From JASHPR01 sp963729365 (GTDB lineage Bacteria; Actinomycetota; Actinomycetes; Streptosporangiales; Streptosporangiaceae): a DNA stretch of 64,000 bases. The stretch spans positions 310,001 to 374,000 of the forward strand of contig CAVSNQ010000018.1 in assembly GCA_963729365.1 (NCBI GenBank), given 5' to 3'. Below are positions 54,335 through 61,928 of the stretch, in pieces (within the stretch, counting starts at the first letter, position 1; every line of letters starts with the position of its first letter). A program made the translations under genes and the position numbers. A model generated the notes under the pieces. The model was given only the letters and a program-made list of their open reading frames with translations, made no database searches and was not told the origin of the DNA.

Positions 54335-54634
54335 CCCCATTCCCCCTGATCCAGCCGGGATATCGCCCGACAATTGCTAGGTGCTGGCCGGTGCGCAGGA
54401 TGCGCCCTGCGTGCACCGTGCCCCGGTCCAGGGTAGGAATTTCGCTAGGGAAAGGCGAAAGAGCCGGAAATTCCGGTACGCGGACGCCGTCAGCCTGACC
54501 TCTGAGCATGCTGGCTCCTGCTGCCACGAGTGAGTGACATAGGTAGCCGCGCTGCCGGACCACGTGTCGCGGCGTACGCCGCGCGTTGACAGTATGGCCG
54601 AGGCACCGGCTTCGGTCAAAGCGGCACGCGGGCG
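54335..54634. other. Intergenic region upstream of the GAF-ANTAR gene
   Basis: No gene is seen. It holds the shared element described at 54521-54583 and presumably the GAF-ANTAR promoter. The MEDS-HATPase gene at 54635 ends here. Confidence 0.5.
54521..54583. promoter_or_regulatory. Shared intergenic element with 16-bp palindrome (copy 1)
   Basis: TGCCACGAGTGA, then after 11 bp TAGCCGCGCTGCCGGAC, is followed by the perfect palindrome CGCGGCGTACGCCGCG (54568-54583). The first two blocks recur at 58312-58346, where another hairpin also follows. Both copies lie upstream of minus-strand genes. A promoter or operator used by one regulator is a reasonable guess. Confidence 0.5.
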
Positions 54635-55636
54635 TCAGGCCGGGTACCGGATCCCCGGCTGGGCCACCATTTCCTGGTCGTGCCGGCTGGGCACCTGCAG
54701 CTGGATAGCGCAGCCGTCGGCACCGGACCGGATCTCCATCCAGTCGCAGATCTGGTTGGTCAGCCAGAGGCCGTCGCCGTCGCCGACGACCAGCTCCGCG
54801 GGCCGGAGGCCGAGGAACGGGTCGGTGATGCGGCCGGCGGGCTGGCGGAAATCGCACACGACCGCGCCCGGCTGCTCCCAGGCCCGCACGGCGGCGCTGG
54901 ATGGCCAGCGGCTTTTCAGGTAAGCGCCGACCTCGCTGACCGCCAGGACAAGCAGGTCGGCCCGGTCGCCGACCACGCCGTGGGCGGCGGCGCAGTCGGT
55001 GATGAACCGGCGAAGGCCGCGCAGGTCCCCGTCGAAGTCGAACGCATCCGCGGTGGGCGGCGGTTCGGGCAGCGGGCTGTTGTCGCATGAGCGGGCGAAC
55101 GCCGCGGGGTCGACATAGCGCGGGGACGGGCTCGGATCCGACCCCGTGACCTGCACCGGGTGGGTGCAGAGGGCATCGGTGATGATGTCCGGGTCGAGCG
55201 TGCGCGCGTCGTACGGGCAGATCATGGAGATGGTGGTCGGCGCGAGCGCGACGTTCAGCGCCGCTTCCATCCGCGCCCACGCCGTGATCTCGCGGGCGGA
55301 CCGGCCCGCCCATACCGGCTCGGCCAGGACGCGCACGCGGCCGTTACCCGGGCCGCCCTCGCGCGCGGCATGGTGGCCCTTCCAGTAGCGGTAGAACGCG
55401 GCCACCCGCTGCGGGGGCCGGCGGCCGAAGAACGCGGACTCGGCATAGTCGAACTCACTGCTCCGGGTGCCCAGGGCGGTGTTGAGCAGTTCCAGGTTGG
55501 CCGGGGTGGTGACGGCCAGCACGGGCTCGCCGAGCGCCAGCCCGTCGGCGAGGAAAGGCACCGCCGTGTCCAGGTACTGCTGGTCGCTGTCGTAGATGCA
55601 GGCCGAGTGCTCGAAGGTTCCCTCGGTGCGGCTCAT
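54635..55636 (-). CDS. MEDS domain-HATPase protein with degenerate kinase domain
   Basis: A 333-residue protein: MEDS domain (about 8-185; HSACIYDSDQQYLDTAVPFL, ICPYDARTL, CTHPVQV) and an HATPase-like domain (about 210-325). The N-box reads SEVGAYLKSRWP, without the Mg-binding Asn, and the G1 box reads FRQPAGRITDP, without the ATP-binding Asp. GLWLTNQICDWMEI is kept. It is probably a pseudo-kinase. It starts with ATG 55636 overlapping the STAS stop (TGATG), so the two are tightly coupled. Confidence 0.85.
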   Translation of the reverse strand: MSRTEGTFEHSACIYDSDQQYLDTAVPFLADGLALGEPVLAVTTPANLELLNTALGTRSSEFDYAESAFFGRRPPQRVAAFYRYWKGHHAAREGGPGNGRVRVLAEPVWAGRSAREITAWARMEAALNVALAPTTISMICPYDARTLDPDIITDALCTHPVQVTGSDPSPSPRYVDPAAFARSCDNSPLPEPPPTADAFDFDGDLRGLRRFITDCAAAHGVVGDRADLLVLAVSEVGAYLKSRWPSSAAVRAWEQPGAVVCDFRQPAGRITDPFLGLRPAELVVGDGDGLWLTNQICDWMEIRSGADGCAIQLQVPSRHDQEMVAQPGIRYPA

Positions 55637-56070
55637 CAGACTGCGCTCCCCTGCCTGTCGCTCCAGGACCGGCCGACGGATCTCGGGAGGCCGGCGTCCG
55701 GCTGATCCACGGCCAGGCCCGGCGTGGAGTCCCAGCCGAGGATCCGCAGCACGGCCCGGAGTTGCGGCGGAACCTCGTGCAAGACAACGCGCCTGCAGCC
55801 GCGGTTCGCGTCGCCACTGGCTCGGTTGTCGGCGGTGCCGGTTATGCAGACGATGGCTCGCAGCCCGGCGAGGTCGCAGTAGCTCACCTGGCCCAGGCTG
55901 AAGTGGACCTCCGCCGGTCCCTGCGTGATCTCCGTGACCTGGTCCAGCACGCCGAGAAGGCCTGGATAGGTGGACTCGTCGATCTCGCCGGCGATGGCCA
56001 GACCAGGCGGGTTGTCCGTGCTGGTGATCCGCAAGACTCCGTCGTCATATACGGCGCAGTCACTCGTCAT
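55636..56070 (-). CDS. STAS-domain protein lacking the phosphorylatable serine
   Basis: A 144-residue STAS protein. AVYDDGVLRITS, LAIAGEIDESTYPGLLGVLDQ and YCDLAGLRAIVCITG closely match the paralogue at 52139, including D-L-A-G at the phosphorylation loop. About 30 low-complexity residues follow the domain. It is the first gene of a two-gene unit with the degenerate MEDS-HATPase. Confidence 0.84.
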   Translation of the reverse strand: MTSDCAVYDDGVLRITSTDNPPGLAIAGEIDESTYPGLLGVLDQVTEITQGPAEVHFSLGQVSYCDLAGLRAIVCITGTADNRASGDANRGCRRVVLHEVPPQLRAVLRILGWDSTPGLAVDQPDAGLPRSVGRSWSDRQGSAV

Positions 56071-56343
56071 CGCGAGTCATCGCCCCTCGAGCAGGTCAGC
56101 AGCCGGTGCGGGATCACGCCGAACGGACGGCGAGCCCGGGCGGGCATGGATTCGGAAGGTCACTCGCTGTCGTCGCTGCTAGAATCTTCAGACTATACCT
56201 GCGGCGGGGCTGGTCAGGCGCTGCGATGGCTCCTCTCGGCGGTCGGCGGGCCGAATGCGGGTACGACGTCTCCTCATCCCCGGTGGTTCGGCGGTGCCGC
56301 GTTCACGCGGCCCCGGGCGGCGGCCGGCCGATGATGGTGCCTG

Positions 56344-56796
56344 ATGGGACGTGACATGGCCTGGGCGGCTGCTGATGGTGAGGTGGATGTGGGTTCCGCG
56401 GAGGCGGGGCTGACGGTGCTGCTGGAGGCGTGTGAGCGGGCGGTGGAGGAGCTGGGGTCGGCGGTTCCGCCGGCGCAGATGCGGGCGTTGCTGATTATCG
56501 GGGGTGCGGGGGGGCTGAATTTGAGCCGGCTGGCGGGGGCGCTGGGGGCGTCGGCGTCGGCGGCGAGCAGGTTGTGTGACCGGATGCAGGCGGCGGGGTT
56601 GCTGACGCGGGACCGGGCGGCGGGGAGCCGGCGGGAGATCGTGCTGGTTCCGACGGAGTCGGGGCGGCGGCTGGCGGAGTGGGTGCGGGGCCGGCGGCGG
56701 GCGGCGCTGGGTGAGGTGCTGGCGGCGATGTCGCCGGATGGGCGGGAGGCGCTGGCGCGGGGGCTGGTGGAGCTGGCCGGGGCCGGGGGGTTCTAG
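56344..56796 (+). CDS. MarR-type transcriptional regulator, copy 1
   Basis: A 150-residue winged-helix protein: helices (LTVLLEACERAVEELGS), then the HTH NLSRLAGALGASASAASRLCDRMQAAGLLTR and wing AGSRREIVLVPTESGRRLA. Third codon positions are unusually rich in G (gcg, ggg, ctg), unlike neighbours that favour C. An ATG four codons in is also possible. It lies 43 bp before the sigma factor gene; the pair is duplicated at 58778. Confidence 0.83.
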   Translation: MGRDMAWAAADGEVDVGSAEAGLTVLLEACERAVEELGSAVPPAQMRALLIIGGAGGLNLSRLAGALGASASAASRLCDRMQAAGLLTRDRAAGSRREIVLVPTESGRRLAEWVRGRRRAALGEVLAAMSPDGREALARGLVELAGAGGF

Positions 56797-56832
56797 CTGA
56801 GGGCTTGCCAGGGGCGGCCGGGCATGAGAGTC

Positions 56833-56865
56833 TTTCCCCATGGAAACACTTTCTATGGAGAAAGT
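56833..56865 (+). promoter_or_regulatory. Two small hairpins at the sigma factor start (copy 1)
   Basis: TTTCC-CCAT-GGAAA (56833-56846) puts the start codon in its loop and first pair, and ACTTTCT-ATGG-AGAAAGT (56848-56865) follows at once. Both are perfect and A/T-rich in a GC-rich setting, so they could control translation initiation. An identical pair is at 59267-59299. Confidence 0.5.
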
Positions 56866-57700
56866 ATCCGGCGGGCGGGACGCGGTGGCGCCGCCCGCGC
56901 CAGCCGGCCGGCCGGGTGACCTGGCCGGGCTGGATGACCGGGAGCTGCTGCGGATCGTGCGGTCGCAGCCGCTGGGCGGCGCGCGCCGCGCCGGGGCGTG
57001 CGAGCTGCTGGTCAGCCGTCACCGTAACCTGGTGCGCTCGTGCGTGCAGCGCTACAAGCGCAGCCCCGAGCCGGCCGAGGACCTGATGCAGGTCGGGTAC
57101 GTCGGCCTGCTGAAGGCGATCAACAACTTCGATCCCGAGGTCGGCGGCAGCCTGGCCGCCTACGCCCAGCCGTGCATCTCCGGCGAGATCAAGCGGCACT
57201 TCCGGGACAAGCGCTGGCAGGTGCACGTGGAGCGCTCGATGCAGGAGCTGGTGCTGCAGGTCCGCGAGGCGATCCGGCAGCTCACCCAGCAGCTGGGCCA
57301 CCAGCCGGACGACGGCGAGCTGGCCGGCCACCTGGGCATCAGCGAGAGCGACCTGCGCGAGGCCCGGCGCGCCGACCTGGTGTTCCAGCCCGCCTCGCTG
57401 GACGCGCCGCTGGCCGGCCGGCCCGACGCGGCCAGCCTGGCCGACGTGCTCGGCGAGGAAGACCCCGAGGTCGAGCACACCCTGGACATGGAATCGGTCG
57501 CCGCGCACTGGGGCGAGCTGCCCCGCCGCGAGCAGAAGATCCTGCTGCTGCGGTTCTACGGCGACATGACCCAGGCCGAGATCGGCCAGCAGCTCGGCAT
57601 CTCCCAGATGCACGTCTCCCGGCTCCTCGCCCACGCCCTGGGCTACCTGCGCCAGCGCCTCCTCGACACCCCCGCCCCCGCCCTGGCCCGCGCCAGCTAA
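56840..57700 (+). CDS. RNA polymerase sigma factor, SigB/SigF/SigG family, copy 1
   Basis: A 286-residue sigma-70 group 3 factor. Region 2 holds RHRNLVRSCVQRYKRSPEPAEDLMQVGYVGLLKA and the -10-recognising part KRHFRDKRWQVHV. Region 3 has LTQQLGHQPDDGELAGHLG. Region 4 has LPRREQKILLLRFYGDMTQAEIGQQLGISQMHVSRLLAHAL. A second ATG five codons in lies within a hairpin. Such factors are held by RsbW-like kinases and released by STAS proteins, all present just upstream. It differs from copy 2 only at the ASLDAPLAGRPD loop (copy 2 lacks one residue). Confidence 0.92.
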   Translation: METLSMEKVSGGRDAVAPPAPAGRPGDLAGLDDRELLRIVRSQPLGGARRAGACELLVSRHRNLVRSCVQRYKRSPEPAEDLMQVGYVGLLKAINNFDPEVGGSLAAYAQPCISGEIKRHFRDKRWQVHVERSMQELVLQVREAIRQLTQQLGHQPDDGELAGHLGISESDLREARRADLVFQPASLDAPLAGRPDAASLADVLGEEDPEVEHTLDMESVAAHWGELPRREQKILLLRFYGDMTQAEIGQQLGISQMHVSRLLAHALGYLRQRLLDTPAPALARAS

Positions 57701-57720
57701 CCCCGCCCGCGGGCCGGGCC

Positions 57721-57839
57721 GCCCCGGCCCCGGCCCCGGCCCGCAGGCGGGTGACCTGGACCCCCGCCCAGGCCACCCGCCTGCCGGTCATCCCCCCGCC
57801 GGGACGCTCATCGGCGGTCCTGCCCGGATTCGGCCTGAG
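57721..57839. other. Spacer after the sigma gene
   Basis: A GC-rich run (GGCCCCGGCCCCGGCCCCGGCCC) follows the repeat border and could act as a terminator. No gene is seen here. Confidence 0.4.
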
Positions 57840-58298
57840 CTACTGCGAACTCTGCCGCGCACGCAGGGTGCGGTGACGATGCCGTGCCTCATCGGCAGGG
57901 ACGCCGATGATCGCGGCTATGACATCCCAGCCCAGGCCGGCCTGCTGGGCTGCGTCGAGCAGGCCGGCCTCTAGACCGTCGAGATAAAGCCGCAGGTCGC
58001 AGAGCACAACGAGCCCGGCTCCGATATCAAGCGCGTCGGCCGGGCGCACCGCGTCACTGCGAGCGGCGTCGATCACCACGTTGATCGCCTGGATGTCGTC
58101 TATCGGCCGGGCCGGCGTCTGCCCGGCGGACTGCCCGCCGCTCAGCACGCGGCGCGCGGCCAGCCTGAGCCGGGCGCTGTCGGCAACACCGGGGTCTGGG
58201 GCAGGGAGGAGACCGAGACCGGAGTCCGCGATCTCCATGACTGACCGCGGCCCCGCGGAATCCGGCATCAACCCGCCGGCGGCGTGATCTTCGAGCAT
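57840..58298 (-). CDS. Hypothetical protein between the duplicated cassettes
   Basis: A 152-residue protein. The middle is helical (INVVIDAARSDAVRPADALDIGAGLVVLCDLRLYLDGLEA). The C-terminus (AAQQAGLGWDVIAAIIGVPADEARHRHRTLR) resembles a helix-turn-helix found in actinobacterial proteins that choose between similar sigma or partner subunits; that likeness is weak. ATG 58298 follows GGAGCTAGTC at good distance. It is transcribed against the flanking MarR-sigma units. Confidence 0.65.
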   Translation of the reverse strand: MLEDHAAGGLMPDSAGPRSVMEIADSGLGLLPAPDPGVADSARLRLAARRVLSGGQSAGQTPARPIDDIQAINVVIDAARSDAVRPADALDIGAGLVVLCDLRLYLDGLEAGLLDAAQQAGLGWDVIAAIIGVPADEARHRHRTLRARQSSQ

Positions 58299-58311
58299 GA
58301 CTAGCTCCGTA

Positions 58312-58373
58312 TGCCACGAGTGACACGACTAGCCGCGCTGCCGGACTAGAGATGGCACGGTTTGCACCGTGCC
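58312..58373. promoter_or_regulatory. Shared intergenic element with hairpin (copy 2)
   Basis: TGCCACGAGTGA and TAGCCGCGCTGCCGGAC recur here as at 54521, with a shorter gap. They are followed by GGCACGGT-TTGC-ACCGTGCC (58354-58373), a perfect 8-bp stem. The element ends 14 bp upstream of the start of the gene at 58298, in promoter position for it. Confidence 0.5.
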
Positions 58374-58762
58374 CGACACAGTATTACCGAGCGGGCCGTC
58401 CGGGGTCAACGTGAGTCAGCGGCATGCCCGCAGCCTGGAGTGAGCCGTGGGACGCCGCCGTCCCGGTCGAGCCCGGCCGCGGGGAGTGGCGTCTCAAAGC
58501 CCCACCCGGCCATGCGGATCTAAACTCTGGATGCAGCCGAGCTGAACGGCTCGGCGGCAAAACCACGTTAGGAATCAGCGATACCGGGCAGCGGCTTAAT
58601 CATGACCGGCTCAAGTCCTCGGGAATGCCTCGGCCTGCCGGGTGCGGTTGCGTCCCGCGCAGCGCCCTGGCGGAGGACGTCGGTCAGGGCACGGATGCCT
58701 GACCGCGCGACGGTCGCCGCAGAGGAGGCGGCGGCCCGCAACGTGGGGTTCGTCGCTGACAG
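58374..58762. other. Intergenic region before the second cassette
   Basis: Only low-complexity frames are present. A hairpin GCCGAGC-TGAACG-GCTCGGC lies at 58536-58555. The stretch just before 58763 differs from the sequence before the first copy, so the duplicated unit did not carry a long upstream promoter. Confidence 0.4.
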
Positions 58763-58777
58763 CGATGATGGTGCCTG

Positions 58778-59230
58778 ATGGGACGTGACATGGCCTGGGC
58801 GGCTGCTGATGGTGAGGTGGATGTGGGTTCCGCGGAGGCGGGGCTGACGGTGCTGCTGGAGGCGTGTGAGCGGGCGGTGGAGGAGCTGGGGTCGGCGGTT
58901 CCGCCGGCGCAGATGCGGGCGTTGCTGATTATCGGGGGTGCGGGGGGGCTGAATTTGAGCCGGCTGGCGGGGGCGCTGGGGGCGTCGGCGTCGGCGGCGA
59001 GCAGGTTGTGTGACCGGATGCAGGCGGCGGGGTTGCTGACGCGGGACCGGGCGGCGGGGAGCCGGCGGGAGATCGTGCTGGTTCCGACGGAGTCGGGGCG
59101 GCGGCTGGCGGAGTGGGTGCGGGGCCGGCGGCGGGCGGCGCTGGGTGAGGTGCTGGCGGCGATGTCGCCGGATGGGCGGGAGGCGCTGGCGCGGGGGCTG
59201 GTGGAGCTGGCCGGGGCCGGGGGGTTCTAG
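58778..59230 (+). CDS. MarR-type transcriptional regulator, copy 2
   Basis: Identical in all 150 residues to the gene at 56344 and with the same G-ending codon bias. The winged-helix core is LSRLAGALGASASAASRL with the wing after AGSRRE. It precedes the second sigma gene by 43 bp. Because the promoter region upstream of 58763 is unique, this copy may be expressed under other conditions than copy 1. Confidence 0.83.
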   Translation: MGRDMAWAAADGEVDVGSAEAGLTVLLEACERAVEELGSAVPPAQMRALLIIGGAGGLNLSRLAGALGASASAASRLCDRMQAAGLLTRDRAAGSRREIVLVPTESGRRLAEWVRGRRRAALGEVLAAMSPDGREALARGLVELAGAGGF

Positions 59231-59266
59231 CTGAGGGCTTGCCAGGGGCGGCCGGGCATGAGAGTC

Positions 59267-59299
59267 TTTCCCCATGGAAACACTTTCTATGGAGAAAGT
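59267..59299 (+). promoter_or_regulatory. Two small hairpins at the sigma factor start (copy 2)
   Basis: Identical to 56833-56865: TTTCC-CCAT-GGAAA over the start codon, then ACTTTCT-ATGG-AGAAAGT. Confidence 0.5.
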
Positions 59300-60131
59300 A
59301 TCCGGCGGGCGGGACGCGGTGGCGCCGCCCGCGCCAGCCGGCCGGCCGGGTGACCTGGCCGGGCTGGATGACCGGGAGCTGCTGCGGATCGTGCGGTCGC
59401 AGCCGCTGGGCGGCGCGCGCCGCGCCGGGGCGTGCGAGCTGCTGGTCAGCCGTCACCGTAACCTGGTGCGCTCGTGCGTGCAGCGCTACAAGCGCAGCCC
59501 CGAGCCGGCCGAGGACCTGATGCAGGTCGGGTACGTCGGCCTGCTGAAGGCGATCAACAACTTCGATCCCGAGGTCGGCGGCAGCCTGGCCGCCTACGCC
59601 CAGCCGTGCATCTCCGGCGAGATCAAGCGGCACTTCCGGGACAAGCGCTGGCAGGTGCACGTGGAGCGCTCGATGCAGGAGCTGGTGCTGCAGGTCCGCG
59701 AGGCGATCCGGCAGCTCACCCAGCAGCTGGGCCACCAGCCGGACGACGGCGAGCTGGCCGGCCACCTGGGCATCAGCGAGAGCGACCTGCGCGAGGCCCG
59801 GCGCGCCGACCTGGTGTTCCAGCCCGCCTCGCTGGACGCGCCGCTGGCCAGGCCCGACGCGGCCAGCCTGGCCGACGTGCTCGGCGAGGAAGACCCCGAG
59901 GTCGAGCACACCCTGGACATGGAATCGGTCGCCGCGCACTGGGGCGAGCTGCCCCGCCGCGAGCAGAAGATCCTGCTGCTGCGGTTCTACGGCGACATGA
60001 CCCAGGCCGAGATCGGCCAGCAGCTCGGCATCTCCCAGATGCACGTCTCCCGGCTCCTCGCCCACGCCCTGGGCTACCTGCGCCAGCGCCTCCTCGACAC
60101 CCCCGCCCCCGCCCTGGCCCGCGCCAGCTAA
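59274..60131 (+). CDS. RNA polymerase sigma factor, SigB/SigF/SigG family, copy 2
   Basis: A 285-residue sigma factor, the same as the 56840 product except that APLAGRPDAAS is APLARPDAAS, one residue shorter in the linker between regions 3 and 4. Promoter-recognition regions 2.4 and 4.2 are identical, so both copies should read the same promoters. The small change lies outside DNA-binding surfaces but could affect anti-sigma contact. Confidence 0.92.
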   Translation: METLSMEKVSGGRDAVAPPAPAGRPGDLAGLDDRELLRIVRSQPLGGARRAGACELLVSRHRNLVRSCVQRYKRSPEPAEDLMQVGYVGLLKAINNFDPEVGGSLAAYAQPCISGEIKRHFRDKRWQVHVERSMQELVLQVREAIRQLTQQLGHQPDDGELAGHLGISESDLREARRADLVFQPASLDAPLARPDAASLADVLGEEDPEVEHTLDMESVAAHWGELPRREQKILLLRFYGDMTQAEIGQQLGISQMHVSRLLAHALGYLRQRLLDTPAPALARAS

Positions 60132-60235
60132 CCCCGCCCGCGGGCCGGGCCCGGCCCCGGCCCCGGGCCGGGCTGGGCCCGGCATGAGCGCTAATCCGGT
60201 GGCGTCACCCCGCGGTTATCCCCAGACTGGCGGCC

Positions 60236-61072
60236 ATGGGTGACAGCGAACCCGATCCGCGGCAGCTCCAGCGAGAGCCGCTGCCGCTGCGCGGCCGGGT
60301 AGCGCTGGTCACCGGGGTCAGCCGGCGCGCCGGGATCGGTTACGCCACCGCGCGGCGGCTGGCCGCGCTCGGCGCCAGCCTCTTCCTGCACCACTACGCG
60401 CCGCACGATCGGGATCAGTCCTGGGGTGCCGATACCGGCGGCCCGCCTGCGGTCATCCGCGGCGTGACCGAGGCCCGGGCCGACCCGAGTGCGCAGGTAC
60501 ACGACGCCGAACTCGACCTGGCTGCCCCCGACGCACCCAGCCAGCTGATCAACAGCGTCACCAGCGTGTTCGGGCACCTGGACATCCTGGTCTGTAACCA
60601 TGCCCGCAGCGGCGGCGACGGCCCGCTCGGCACCCTGGACGCCGGCATGCTCGACGCCCACTGGGCCGTCAACGCCCGTTCCGCGATCCTGCTGGCCCAG
60701 GCGTTCGCCGGGCAGCATGACGGCCGACCCGGCGGCCGGATCATGTTCCTGACCTCCGGGCAAGACCTCGAGCCGATGACCGGCGAAGTCGCCTACGCGG
60801 CCAGCAAAGGCGCCCTCGCCTCGATTACCCGGACCCTGTCCGACCATCTCGCCGACCAGGCGATCACCCTGAACACGATCAACCCAGGACCGGTCGATAC
60901 CGGCTACGCCCGGCCCGAAAGGCACGAGGCCGTCCGCCGCCGCTTCCCTCAGGCGCGCTGGGGAGCCCCCGACGACCCCGCCCGGCTCATCGCCTGGCTA
61001 GCCACCGACGAGGCCGCCTGGATCACTGGGCAGACCATCAACTCCGAAGGCGGCTTCCGCCGCTGGAGCTGA
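60236..61072 (+). CDS. Short-chain dehydrogenase/reductase
   Basis: A 278-residue SDR. The cofactor motif is TGVSRRAGIGYATARRL (TGxxxxxGIG, near residues 27-37). CNHARSG is the NAG-like motif, and the active site is YAASKGAL (Tyr-x3-Lys, near 183) with a preceding Ser in LTSG. NTINPGPVDTGYARPE and the C-terminal ITGQTINSEGGFRRW are typical. It resembles 3-oxoacyl-ACP-reductase-like SDRs. It stands alone after the second sigma gene. Confidence 0.9.
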   Translation: MGDSEPDPRQLQREPLPLRGRVALVTGVSRRAGIGYATARRLAALGASLFLHHYAPHDRDQSWGADTGGPPAVIRGVTEARADPSAQVHDAELDLAAPDAPSQLINSVTSVFGHLDILVCNHARSGGDGPLGTLDAGMLDAHWAVNARSAILLAQAFAGQHDGRPGGRIMFLTSGQDLEPMTGEVAYAASKGALASITRTLSDHLADQAITLNTINPGPVDTGYARPERHEAVRRRFPQARWGAPDDPARLIAWLATDEAAWITGQTINSEGGFRRWS

Positions 61073-61084
61073 TGCTCCGCGAAC

Positions 61085-61196
61085 GTGGCGCTGCGCAGGC
61101 TGCCGACCGCGACGGTGTCTACCTATGCCTACGTCAACCCGGTGGTCGCGGTCGGACTCGGCGCGCTGCTTCTCGGCGGGCCTCGCCTCCAGACGG
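61085..61196 (+). pseudogene. Truncated EamA transporter remnant
   Basis: The plus frame reads ALRRLPTATVSTYAYVNPVV then AVGLGALLLGG, the conserved final repeat of EamA/DMT exporters. Nothing upstream or downstream belongs to the gene. It begins just after the SDR stop and ends at the convergent gene at 61203, so only about 35 codons of the 3' end are left. Confidence 0.75.
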
Positions 61197-61202
61197 CCCG
61201 CG

Positions 61203-61847
61203 CTACAGCGCGACCAGCCGGTCAAGGAGCCCGCGGTAGCCCCGCAGGGCGTTGCGCAGGCCCTCGGTGTCAACGCCATCGCCTTCCCACTCGCGGCGCA
61301 GCCCGCGTTCGCGCTCCTCGGCGCTGGCCACCAGGGCGGCGATCGTCTCGGAAACGAGCTCGGCAGCGGCGACGACGGACCCCCGGGGATCGTCGACAAA
61401 CGTGGACTGAATGGCAGCCCACCGCTCGTGCAACTGCTCAGGGTCGCCGGCCATATCGGTGTCCGCCGGTAGATCGGTGTCGGCCGGCATACCGGGTCGG
61501 GCCGTTTCGGGGATGGTCGCCGCCGAAGCCGCTGCCACCAGGTCCATGTCCTGTTCGTCGTCGGCGGTGACGGGAGAGTCGTCGTCGGCGGTGACGGGAG
61601 AGTCGTCGTCGGCGGTGACGGGAGAGTCGTCGTCGGCGGTGACGGGAGAGTCGTCGTCGGCGGTGACGGGAGAGTCGTCGTCGGCGGTCACCGGAGACAC
61701 CTCTTCGACGATGACCGCATCCGGATCGATGACTTCACCCTCGACGACGTCAGGCCGCTGGGCTCGGTCGTCATCAGCCGGCTCCTGGGCCTGCCCGGAG
61801 CTCGTTACCGTCGCGTGAATATCCCGAGCCTCAGCGTCGCTAGTCAT
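61203..61847 (-). CDS. Acidic protein with SPVTADDD tandem repeats
   Basis: A 214-residue hypothetical protein. The N-terminal 55 residues are acidic and disordered. Six near-identical octapeptides SPVTADDD(E) follow (about 51-98), encoded by 24-bp DNA repeats. The C-terminal 75 residues form a helical domain (WAAIQSTFVDDPRGSVVAAAELVSETIAAL, then LRNALRGYRGLLDRL) of a kind common in actinomycetes but uncharacterised. Repeat number is likely to vary between strains. Confidence 0.8.
   Translation of the reverse strand: MTSDAEARDIHATVTSSGQAQEPADDDRAQRPDVVEGEVIDPDAVIVEEVSPVTADDDSPVTADDDSPVTADDDSPVTADDDSPVTADDDSPVTADDEQDMDLVAAASAATIPETARPGMPADTDLPADTDMAGDPEQLHERWAAIQSTFVDDPRGSVVAAAELVSETIAALVASAEERERGLRREWEGDGVDTEGLRNALRGYRGLLDRLVAL
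61561..61697. repeat. 24-bp coding tandem repeats
   Basis: Units of TCGGCGGTGACGGGAGAGTC plus GTCG start at 61561, 61585, 61609, 61633 and 61657; a diverged sixth begins at 61681. As a multiple of 3 bp they keep the frame of the gene at 61203. Confidence 0.9.
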
Positions 61848-61928
61848 GATCCCTCTTTCCCACGGCAGCTTTCAGAACCCTCCTTCCACTACCGGGGAGC
61901 GACCGGGCTAAACCAGGCCGGATGGGCG

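Larger units (their letters stand above)
56329..57720. repeat. 1.39-kb direct repeat, copy 1 (MarR-sigma cassette)
   Basis: It is nearly identical to 58763-60151. The left border is CGATGATGGTGCC and the right border GGGCCGGGCC after the sigma stop. The only difference noticed is inside the sigma gene: this copy has GGCCGG where the other has AGG, 3 bp shorter. The MarR proteins are identical residue for residue. Confidence 0.9.
58763..60151. repeat. 1.39-kb direct repeat, copy 2 (MarR-sigma cassette)
   Basis: Same orientation as copy 1, offset 2434 bp at the left end and 2431 bp at the right because of the 3-bp difference inside the sigma gene. Near identity including intergenic and wobble positions indicates a recent duplication, gene conversion or an assembly effect. 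Confidence 0.9.

Noticed and set aside
58424..58702. Plus-strand 92-residue frame between the cassettes
   Set aside because: No ribosome-binding site, no recognisable fold, composition like noncoding GC-rich DNA; it contains a hairpin at 58536-58555.
56188..59275. Minus-strand Arg/Pro/Gln-rich frames opposite the MarR genes
   Set aside because: Low complexity caused by the G-ending codons of the MarR genes; the plus strand has a clear winged helix.
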